Shown: piece after piece, positions 1 to 5,283 of the stretch | How the letters are laid out: each line of letters starts with the position of its first letter | How positions within the stretch are numbered: the stretch's first letter is position 1 | Origin: DAISLF01 sp964517345 | GTDB lineage: Bacteria > Patescibacteriota > Gracilibacteria > Peribacterales > Peribacteraceae | NCBI GenBank assembly: GCA_964517345.1 | Contig: CAZFBZ010000072.1 | Coordinates: 1-5,283 of the forward strand | Length of the DNA stretch: 5,283 bases | Direction of reading: 5' to 3' | Position numbers and translations under genes: made by a program | Notes under the pieces: generated by a model | Told to the model about the DNA's origin: nothing | The model's input: the letters and a program-made list of their open reading frames with translations, nothing else | Database searches by the model: none

Positions 1-1346
<1,346 letters not shown>

Positions 1347-1366
1347 GGTGGAGAAAGGGGAGGGGA
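1347..1366 (-). promoter_or_regulatory. Pyrimidine tract in place of Shine-Dalgarno, groEL
   Basis: On the coding strand, 19 of the 20 bases immediately before the groEL ATG are C or T. No GGAG-like element occurs in the 36-nt groES-groEL gap. The tract may serve as a ribosome (for example S1-type) contact, or translation may be coupled to groES. The function is inferred; the base composition is directly visible. Confidence 0.55.
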
Positions 1367-1382
1367 GTGGGAAAATGCGGGA

Positions 1383-1745
1383 TCAGGCTTTCACTTTGCA
1401 GAGGACGGAGCCGATATGAAGGATCTTCACTTCGACGTCTTTGCCTTCGATGTTCTTGAGCTTCACGTCGTCGCCGGCGTAGCGGCCGTAGAGCACGTGG
1501 TCGCCGACCTTCAGGTAGTCGTGCGGGTTGGCCATTTCTTTTCCGTCATCCATCATGCCGCCGGTACCCAGGGCGATGACGATGCCCTCGCTCGGCTTCT
1601 CGCCGGACGCGGTCTCGGGGATGATGATGCCGGACTTCGTGGTCTGCTCCTTCTCGACCGGGACGACGACGACGCGGTCGCCGAGCGGCTCGATCTGGAC
1701 GGCCAGTTTGACGGGGAGATCTTTGTGGGCTGCGGAAGCTGCCAT
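1383..1745 (-). CDS. groES: Co-chaperonin GroES with N-terminal extension
   Basis: Heptameric lid of the GroEL chamber. The 120-residue product contains IEPLGDRVVV (18-27), the mobile loop at about 31-50 with the GroEL-contacting GIIIP (39-43), then PSEGIVIALGTG, LKVGDHVLYGRYAGDDV (78-94) and a terminal beta strand. It is longer than the usual ~95-100 residues. About 14 extra residues (MAASAAHKDLPVKL) precede the normal start of the fold, and a short insertion MMDDGKEMANPHDY (64-77) lies where many homologues have a shorter roof-loop segment. The C-terminus reads LHIGSVLCKVKA, unlike the common ILA-type end. The ATG at 1745 was chosen because a pyrimidine tract precedes it; the frame runs back only to a TTG at 1802, a few bases from the predicted transcript start. 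First gene of the groES-groEL operon, driven by a promoter overlapped by CIRCE. Confidence 0.96.
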   Translation of the reverse strand: MAASAAHKDLPVKLAVQIEPLGDRVVVVPVEKEQTTKSGIIIPETASGEKPSEGIVIALGTGGMMDDGKEMANPHDYLKVGDHVLYGRYAGDDVKLKNIEGKDVEVKILHIGSVLCKVKA

Positions 1746-1765
1746 AGGAATGGGAGAAAAAGAAG
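1746..1765 (-). promoter_or_regulatory. Pyrimidine tract in place of Shine-Dalgarno, groES
   Basis: Nineteen of the 20 bases before the groES ATG are pyrimidines on the coding strand (a CTTCTTTTTCTCCC core). No purine-rich ribosome-binding site is present. This supports the ATG at 1745 as the start and matches the leaders of three other genes here. Confidence 0.55.
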
Positions 1766-1773
1766 AGTGTTGG

Positions 1774-1802
1774 TTGCGCGGACCGCGCGTGTGCTCACGC
1801 AA
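1774..1802 (-). other. Leader hairpins in the groES 5' UTR
   Basis: Two adjacent inverted repeats lie between the predicted transcript start (about 1809) and the groES ATG: GCGCG/CGCGC around a 3-nt loop (1776-1788) and GCGTG/CACGC around a 4-nt loop (1787-1800). A third pairing, TTGCG/CGCAA (1774-1778 with 1798-1802), could enclose or compete with them. The first two share two bases, so they cannot both form fully. A transcript-stabilising or temperature-sensitive structure is possible, but the pairings could simply reflect high GC content. Confidence 0.4.
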
Positions 1803-1803
1803 T

Positions 1804-1830
1804 CTAGCACTCGGGATTCTAGACTGCCAA
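1804..1830 (-). promoter_or_regulatory. CIRCE operator (probable HrcA site) upstream of groES
   Basis: On the groES coding strand the sequence reads TTGGCAGTC, nine bases, GAGTGCTAG. Compared with the CIRCE consensus (TTAGCACTC-N9-GAGTGCTAA), the left arm matches at 7 of 9 positions, the right arm at 8 of 9, and the spacing is exactly 9. It overlaps the -10 box and the predicted start site, where HrcA normally represses groESL in non-stress conditions. No hrcA gene is in the window, so the repressor is inferred. Confidence 0.82.
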
Positions 1831-1843
1831 CAGGGAGTGTCAA
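1816..1843 (-). promoter_or_regulatory. Sigma-70-type promoter for groES-groEL
   Basis: On the minus strand, TTGACA (1838-1843, perfect -35) is followed after 16 bp by TAGAAT (1816-1821, 5 of 6 for the -10). The predicted start near 1809 gives a leader of about 64 nt. The CIRCE repeat covers the -10 and part of the spacer, which supports both calls. Confidence 0.75.
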
Positions 1844-1891
1844 GATCCCGTAAGTTCCGGTCGCCGGATCCGTCACCTTATGACATAGTGC

Positions 1892-1911
1892 ATCCTTCCT
1901 CTTTATCGTTC
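1892..1911 (+). promoter_or_regulatory. Pyrimidine tract before the secreted-protein start
   Basis: Seventeen of the 20 bases before the ATG at 1912 are pyrimidines, with no Shine-Dalgarno element. It supports the 1912 start, which is also where the signal peptide begins. No convincing -35/-10 pair was found upstream in 1831-1891. Confidence 0.45.
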
Positions 1912-2844
1912 ATGCCTTCCAAGCGCAAGATCGCCGTCGGCTCGCTCCTGCTTCTGTGCCTCACTACGGGCGCTGCGGCGGCATACCAGTACGTGTCCAC
2001 GACCAACGGCGTCACCACCGCGTTCCAGACGGGACCCGTCGGCAGCCAGTACGTCCGTATCAGCCCGACCGAGACGGTCGCGTGCCAGGAAGGACGCTGC
2101 GTAACCGTGACAGATAAAGGAGAGGTGATCACCTCGACCGAAAATGACTCGACGTTCGATTCGCCGCCCGTAGGCGCCATCATCAATGATGGTTCCGTTG
2201 GCGGGAAGGCGTTGACGCCTGATGGCAAGCCATGCGACTTCGATCCCGGCTTCGACGATCCTGCCGAGAACGAGCGGATTCGTACAATTGTCTGCGCGCA
2301 GATGTCCGGGGAGATCGGCAATGACTCCGCCTTGTCCGGCGACGGACTGAATGATGGAGGCGACGGACGCGGCTCCGGTGCCAGCGGCGATGCCGCCGTG
2401 GACGCCGAGACGCAGCGCATCCGCGGACTTTTCGGCGACCGCAGCTCCTCGTCGACCGTTCGCACCAACGCAAGCGTCGCGGATTCGGTCTCTTCCACCG
2501 GCAACGGCGGCAGCGGTATCAGCGGCTCGACCGATGCCGAGGTGGATGCCGAGCGTGCGCGTATCCGTGGGCTCTTTGCTGATCGCGACAACACGACATC
2601 CGGGACGGGCGCCGACGGAACCGGAACAACGGACGGCGGCACCAGCGGAGGAATCCGCGCGTCCGGCATGAGCTGTCCGGAGAGTCGATCGTTCCTCAAT
2701 ATTTTCGGCGGAGCAGTGACCTGCGGAAACGACGGACAGACGATTCCCATCGTCATCAGCGGCGACTGTCCCATCACCGCGTGCATCCTCAAGTACCGGA
2801 GCTCTACCTCGTCGCCGGGATTTGCCGGGCCGATCGACTTCTAA
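1912..2844 (+). CDS. Secreted protein of unknown function with three RIR-LF motifs
   Basis: Not recognised. The 310-residue product begins with a clear Sec signal peptide: basic MPSKRK, hydrophobic core about 7-19, and an Ala-rich cleavage site near 21-24 (GAAAA|YQY). C16 in the core is not a proper lipobox, so a soluble or surface protein is more likely than a lipoprotein. The mature part has eight cysteines (58, 63, 108, 128, 255, 271, 286, 291), enough for four disulfides; the last four sit in a compact C-terminal segment (255-295). Between them is a Gly/Ser/Asp/Thr-rich low-complexity stretch (about 132-252) carrying the motif AExxRIRgLF at 118-127 (degenerate), 165-174 and 213-222. The upstream frame is open to 1528 but only as antisense of groES, so the signal peptide and pyrimidine tract fix the start at 1912. 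Divergent from groES across 166 bp. It may be a disulfide-stabilised envelope or surface protein with flexible spacers; that is inference. Confidence 0.85.
   Translation: MPSKRKIAVGSLLLLCLTTGAAAAYQYVSTTNGVTTAFQTGPVGSQYVRISPTETVACQEGRCVTVTDKGEVITSTENDSTFDSPPVGAIINDGSVGGKALTPDGKPCDFDPGFDDPAENERIRTIVCAQMSGEIGNDSALSGDGLNDGGDGRGSGASGDAAVDAETQRIRGLFGDRSSSSTVRTNASVADSVSSTGNGGSGISGSTDAEVDAERARIRGLFADRDNTTSGTGADGTGTTDGGTSGGIRASGMSCPESRSFLNIFGGAVTCGNDGQTIPIVISGDCPITACILKYRSSTSSPGFAGPIDF
2257..2586 (+). repeat. Three coding repeats, period 47-48 residues
   Basis: The motifs at 2257-2301 (PAENERIRTIV), 2398-2442 (VDAETQRIRGLFGDR) and 2542-2586 (VDAERARIRGLFADR) are spaced 47 and then 48 residues apart. 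The second and third share 11 of 15 residues but differ at many codons, so the protein motif is better kept than the DNA. The spacers are Gly/Ser/Thr/Asp-rich and unlike one another. The short motif could form an amphipathic helix that docks a partner. Confidence 0.7.
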
Positions 2845-2965
2845 ACCAGTTGGGCTCAAAAAACGCCTGTTTTGGCTCTTTGTGGCGCTAAACTCGGGTA
2901 TAGGCCGCTTTCAGGCTTCCCGCGGCGACCGGCAGCGGAATTATGGCTTCGTGCTGGGAAGACCC
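2845..2965 (+). other. Intergenic stretch without clear signal
   Basis: No gene, RNA or convincing terminator seen. It holds only a weak A/T hairpin (AAAAC/GTTTT at 2860-2873) and a 5-bp GC inverted repeat (2904-2908 with 2922-2926), neither followed by a T run. Confidence 0.5.
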
Positions 2966-2994
2966 TTGACTTTCCTATGGCAAATAGCTATAGA
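2966..2994 (+). promoter_or_regulatory. Sigma-70-type promoter for the His-rich gene
   Basis: TTGACT (2966-2971, 5 of 6) and TATAGA (2989-2994, 5 of 6 at the -10) are separated by an optimal 17 bp. The predicted start near 3001 gives a leader of about 28 nt ending at the ATG at 3029. This argues that the gene is transcribed separately from the secreted-protein gene and supports 3029 over the upstream open frame. Confidence 0.75.
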
Positions 2995-3008
2995 GCGGCA
3001 TCAATCAT

Positions 3009-3028
3009 TTCCTCCTCTTTCTCCTCGT
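3009..3028 (+). promoter_or_regulatory. Pyrimidine tract before the His-rich gene start
   Basis: Nineteen of the 20 bases before the ATG are C or T (TTTCCTCCTCTTTCTCC core). It contains CCTCC, which resembles the anti-Shine-Dalgarno of 16S rRNA rather than its complement, so classical pairing is not possible. Confidence 0.55.
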
Positions 3029-4216
3029 ATGGCTACCCTCAATGCCCGGCTCGGAGACCCGCTCTCGTTCGATCTGAACATCAGCCCGCGCAACCTGCCC
3101 AGTGCCAACGGCATCGAGGCCGCGCATGTTGCGACGCTTGATACGCATACGAACACTGTTGCCGATGACGTGCATACGGTGATGCTTCAGGGCCTCCATG
3201 GAGATGCCGCCCAGGCTGCGGGAGAAGGACACGAGGACGCCGAAACGCACGGCGATGCGTCATACACGGTGACGATGCGCGAGGGTCCGCTGGCCAGCAT
3301 CCGTTTTGAGGGTCTGCCCGAGGGCAGCATGCTGCGCTACTGGCTGGACGGTCAGGCGAGGTCGCGCGACGTACATGGCAGCGTGAGCGTGCTGTTGGAT
3401 GCCGAGAGTCCGGTGCTCCTGCAGACCGGAGGCAAGCTGGAGAAACTGGAGATCGGCCAGGTCGGGGAGAAGCACACGATCAAGGTTGAACATAAGGAAG
3501 AGCACGAAGAGCATCCGCATGAGGACCACAAGAAGGGCGACCATGGAGGAGGTCACGGTGGCGACCACGCCGGAGGCGGACACGGCGCTGGCCATGAAGG
3601 CAACCATGCTGCGGAGGAACAGGAGCATCTCGCGCATCTGCGTCACCACCAGGAAGAGGAAGAGAAGAAGAAGCGCGAGGAAGAGGCGTTCCTCGAGGAG
3701 CTCGCTCATGCGAACCATCGTCAGCATGGCGACGGACATCACGGTGATGCGCTCTGGGAAAACCTCGCCGAAGATCCGTTTGTGCTGCCCTTCAATGATC
3801 CGTTCGGTCATCAGGACCACCACACCCGCGTGCATGGAATCGGCGCACACAACGGCGTGGCCCACGGTACGGGCACCGATCACAATGGCGCACTTCACGG
3901 TGGAGCAGATCACAACGGCACCGGAGGCCACGGTCCGAACGGTGGTCATGACGGAGGCAGTGATCACGACCGGAACGGTCAGCATCGCGACAGCAACCAT
4001 GCGCATCAGCCCGAAGGCGGAGAGGTTGCCGTCGAGATGGACGGTGGTCTCAAGCCGACGCTCCTGGAAATCGCCGGACTCGGCGCTGCTGCCGCATATG
4101 CGATGAACGGCCGCGAGTCTCCGGATAAGCAGATCCCGCAGTCCTCACGCGTCGCTGGAAAGCCCGAGAAGCCCAAGCGCGGCTGGTACGATCCGCGACG
4201 CTATATGGGTCTCTGA
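3029..4216 (+). CDS. Histidine-rich protein, probable metal binder
   Basis: Not assigned to a family. The 395-residue product has no cysteine but 43 histidines, 36 of them within residues 149-326. Order: an N-terminal part (1-75) without a signal peptide; a strand-rich segment (78-153) with SIRFEGLPEGSMLRYWLDG, faintly like Ig- or cadherin-like repeat domains; a first His/Gly tract (155-193, H every 4-5 residues, GGGHGGDHAGGGHGAGHEG); a charged coiled-coil-like run (196-225, EEEEKKKREEEAFLEELA); DPFVLPFNDPFG (249-260); a second His/Asn/Gly tract (261-326, H every 5-6 residues, HNG recurring); a short hydrophobic stretch LLEIAGLGAAAAYAM (345-359); and a basic tail ending GWYDPRRYMGL. Clustered His with Asp/Glu and no Cys suggests Ni, Zn or Cu buffering, as in Hpn-type proteins or His-rich metallochaperone tails, but no homology to those is claimed. 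The promoter at 2966 and the pyrimidine tract fix the start. Its 3' end overlaps the opposite gene by 16 bp. Confidence 0.85.
   Translation: MATLNARLGDPLSFDLNISPRNLPSANGIEAAHVATLDTHTNTVADDVHTVMLQGLHGDAAQAAGEGHEDAETHGDASYTVTMREGPLASIRFEGLPEGSMLRYWLDGQARSRDVHGSVSVLLDAESPVLLQTGGKLEKLEIGQVGEKHTIKVEHKEEHEEHPHEDHKKGDHGGGHGGDHAGGGHGAGHEGNHAAEEQEHLAHLRHHQEEEEKKKREEEAFLEELAHANHRQHGDGHHGDALWENLAEDPFVLPFNDPFGHQDHHTRVHGIGAHNGVAHGTGTDHNGALHGGADHNGTGGHGPNGGHDGGSDHDRNGQHRDSNHAHQPEGGEVAVEMDGGLKPTLLEIAGLGAAAAYAMNGRESPDKQIPQSSRVAGKPEKPKRGWYDPRRYMGL
3473..3607 (+). repeat. First His-rich low-complexity tract
   Basis: Codes residues 149-193: alternating His/Glu/Asp, then His/Gly with histidines at 172, 176, 180, 185, 189 and 193. 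The near-regular 4-5 residue spacing suits multidentate metal binding. Confidence 0.6.
3809..4006 (+). repeat. Second His/Asn/Gly degenerate tandem tract
   Basis: Codes residues 261-326. Histidines at 269, 274, 279, 285, 290, 295, 301, 307, 313, 319 and 324 recur every 5 or 6 residues, often as HNG or HGG. The DNA copies have drifted, so this is a degenerate coding tandem repeat rather than a fresh microsatellite. Confidence 0.6.
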
Positions 4217-4845
4217 GCGCTCCGGTCCGGAATTTCCTCATAGAACGGCCGGAAGAGGATCGCTTCCTGAAAGCGCTCCGCGGACATCCGGACCATCTGC
4301 TCGATGATCATGGGGAATTTCTGTCCCAGATACTCGGCATCGGCACGCAGCGTCACCGGCACCGTGAGCTGCGGCGCGTAGCGGTGATGATCCAGCGGAT
4401 ACAGCGGGCCCATCGCGAACATCACTGTCTGCTGCCCCAGCGCTTCAGGCCCGATCACGCCCTGATGCTCCTCTGCGAGCAGGGTGATGACCTCGCGGCG
4501 GATCTGTGCGACGGTCTTCAGTGTCGATGACCACCACAGCCGCGCGATGGCGAGGCAGATTTCTTCGCGGATTGCGAACGCGCGCGTGCGCTGTGTCTCC
4601 GGGTCCGCGGGGATCTCATCATCCACAAACAGCAGCGCGGTCTTTCGTCCGGGGGCGCCCGGCGATTTTCTTCCGCCCCTCAGGAATGTCCGCACAGCCG
4701 GATATACTACTGATTGCCCGTCTTCCTTCGCTTGCGGCGCCGTTACGTAGTCGATCTGACCCCGGCGAGCCGCAATTGTGGCGAACGTGCAGGCGGTTTT
4801 GCCGTCGGCGATAAAGCTGTGGATTTCCTCGTATCCTCCCGACAT
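4201..4845 (-). CDS. Uncharacterised cytosolic protein, possibly distantly YqcI/YcgG-like
   Basis: Not firmly recognised. The 214-residue product has balanced composition, no signal peptide and no membrane segment. Visible: FIADGKTACTFATIAARRGQIDYV (11-34, single Cys19), a hydrophobic strand TALLFVDDE, a long helical part EEICLAIARLWWSSTLKTVAQIRREVITLLAEE, then MFAMGPLYPLDHHRYAPQLTVPVTL and a C-terminal helix ending ILFRPFYEE. The early PC-like motif followed by a basic helix and strand, and the late hydrophobic-H-R-P strand, remind me from memory of the YqcI/YcgG family; treat that as a lead only. The ATG at 4845 is preferred. An ATG at 4887 would add 14 less protein-like residues, and the frame upstream of that is antisense to msrB. 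There is no Shine-Dalgarno or pyrimidine tract. Divergent from msrB (79 bp), with its 3' end overlapping the His-rich gene. Confidence 0.75.
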   Translation of the reverse strand: MSGGYEEIHSFIADGKTACTFATIAARRGQIDYVTAPQAKEDGQSVVYPAVRTFLRGGRKSPGAPGRKTALLFVDDEIPADPETQRTRAFAIREEICLAIARLWWSSTLKTVAQIRREVITLLAEEHQGVIGPEALGQQTVMFAMGPLYPLDHHRYAPQLTVPVTLRADAEYLGQKFPMIIEQMVRMSAERFQEAILFRPFYEEIPDRSAQRPI

Positions 4846-4847
4846 AG

Positions 4848-4878
4848 GCCGGTGAGCCTGACACGCGCGTGCCCCGGC
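4848..4878. promoter_or_regulatory. Palindrome between divergent genes, possible operator
   Basis: A perfect 10-bp palindrome CACGCGCGTG (4862-4871) sits inside an outer inverted repeat GCCGG (4848-4852)/CCGGC (4874-4878) in the 79-bp gap between the minus-strand gene and msrB. It could be an operator or a leader hairpin of the minus-strand gene. GC-rich DNA yields such palindromes easily. Confidence 0.3.
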
Positions 4879-4887
4879 GACAACCAT

Positions 4888-4916
4888 TTGCCATGCTGCC
4901 TGGCCGGGACGACAAT
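4888..4916 (+). promoter_or_regulatory. Possible msrB promoter giving a near-leaderless transcript
   Basis: TTGCCA (4888-4893, 5 of 6) is followed after 17 bp by GACAAT (4911-4916, 4 of 6). Transcription would start near 4923, one or two bases before the ATG, which would fit the lack of any ribosome-binding site. The -10 is weak. Confidence 0.4.
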
Positions 4917-4924
4917 GGCGTCCT

Positions 4925-5283
4925 ATGGATTTCAACCCCCTGACACCCGAGGAAGAGCGCATCATCGTGCATAAAGGCACCGAGCGGCCGTTCACCGGCG
5001 AGTACGACAGTTTCCGCGGCGAGGGCACGTATATCTGCAAGCGGTGCAATGCCGAGCTGTATCGCTCGGACGACAAATTCGATTCCGGCTGCGGCTGGCC
5101 GAGCTTTGACGCCGAGATCCCCGGTGCGGTCAAGCGCCTTCCGGACGAAGATGGCATGAGGATCGAGATCCAGTGCATGAATTGCGGCGGTCACCTGGGA
5201 CACGTCTTCCAGGGCGAGCGCCTCACAGAGAAGAACACGCGCCACTGCGTGAACTCGCTCTCCATGAAGTTCGTGCCGAAGAA
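4925..5283 (+). CDS. msrB: Peptide-methionine (R)-S-oxide reductase MsrB (3' end cut)
   Basis: Reduces the R epimer of methionine sulfoxide in proteins, usually with thioredoxin as electron donor. The window has 119 codons, nearly the whole SelR/MsrB domain; there is no signal peptide, so it acts in the cytosol. Landmarks: RPFTGEYDSFRGEGTYIC with zinc ligands C38 and C41, FDSGCGWPSFDAEI (52-65) with C56 at the usual resolving-cysteine position, zinc ligands C84 and C87 in QCMNCGGHLGHVF (83-95), and the catalytic cysteine C108 in RHCVNSLSMKF (106-116). All key residues are present. The frame is open at the right edge, and few residues should be missing in a single-domain form. The ATG at 4925 gives the expected N-terminus (PLTPEE). 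Divergent from the unknown minus-strand gene. No msrA fusion is visible on the N-terminal side. Confidence 0.97.
   Translation, partial: MDFNPLTPEEERIIVHKGTERPFTGEYDSFRGEGTYICKRCNAELYRSDDKFDSGCGWPSFDAEIPGAVKRLPDEDGMRIEIQCMNCGGHLGHVFQGERLTEKNTRHCVNSLSMKFVPK

Noticed and set aside
1746..1802. Earlier GroES start at a TTG (1802)
   Set aside because: It lies within a few bases of the predicted transcript start, is not an ATG, and the added residues are unlike any GroES.
1948..1962. Lipoprotein signal (LLLC) in the secreted protein
   Set aside because: There is no small residue at the -1 position of a lipobox, and an Ala-rich signal peptidase I site follows.
1878..2859. Two minus-strand open frames of about 300 codons opposite the secreted-protein gene
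   Set aside because: The plus strand has a signal peptide, paired cysteines, repeated motifs and a matching leader; the minus frames show none of these.
2858..2881. Terminator after the secreted-protein gene
   Set aside because: The AAAAC/GTTTT stem is only A/T-rich with one G-C pair and is not followed by a proper T run.
2876..2904. Second promoter using TATAGG at 2899-2904
   Set aside because: No acceptable -35 element at 16-18 bp spacing.
2822..3028. Upstream extension of the His-rich protein by 69 codons
   Set aside because: It overlaps the previous gene's end and runs through the promoter at 2966-2994. The ATG at 3029 follows the pyrimidine tract.
4149..4201. GCGTCGC/GCGACGC inverted repeat near the 3' end of the His-rich gene
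   Set aside because: The arms are 39 bp apart, lie inside coding sequence and have no T run; not a credible terminator.
4484..4974. Short plus-strand open frames opposite the unrecognised minus-strand gene
   Set aside because: Arg/Ser/Pro-rich shadows without start context or motifs; the minus frame has a protein-like composition.
4846..5178. N-terminal extension of the minus-strand gene to 5178
   Set aside because: It would be antisense to msrB, whose motifs are complete there.

Overview
The window is GC-rich, densely coding bacterial DNA with six protein genes, two of them cut by the window edges. Three are recognised with confidence: groEL and groES (minus strand, left third) and msrB (plus strand, right edge). 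The chaperonin promoter carries a CIRCE-type inverted repeat, so the organism probably has an HrcA repressor. None of the six starts has a purine-rich Shine-Dalgarno sequence. Four of them follow an almost pure pyrimidine tract instead. The divergent GroEL sequence and unusual starts make me suspect a lesser-known lineage, possibly Patescibacteria/CPR (Peregrinibacteria-like), but that is a weak inference with no marker gene to support it.

Layout: 1-1346, groEL (minus, C-terminus beyond the left edge); 1383-1745, groES (minus); 1746-1911, a divergent intergenic region with the groES promoter, CIRCE and leader hairpins; 1912-2844, a secreted, Cys-containing protein of unknown function with three motifs spaced 47-48 residues apart (plus); 2845-3028, a gap ending in a good sigma-70-type promoter; 3029-4216, a cysteine-free protein with 43 histidines in 395 residues (plus); 4201-4845, an unrecognised cytosolic protein (minus) whose 3' end overlaps the previous gene by 16 bp; 4846-4924, a short divergent intergenic region with palindromes; 4925-5283, msrB (plus, last residues beyond the right edge).

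How they may work together: GroEL/GroES form the folding chaperonin, controlled by heat shock through CIRCE/HrcA. MsrB repairs oxidised methionine. The His-rich protein looks like a metal-binding or metal-buffering protein. A protein-damage and metal-stress neighbourhood is a reasonable reading, but the three unknown genes are tied to it only by position. The most novel content is the two adjacent unknown plus-strand genes (1912-4216) and the shared pyrimidine-tract leaders.
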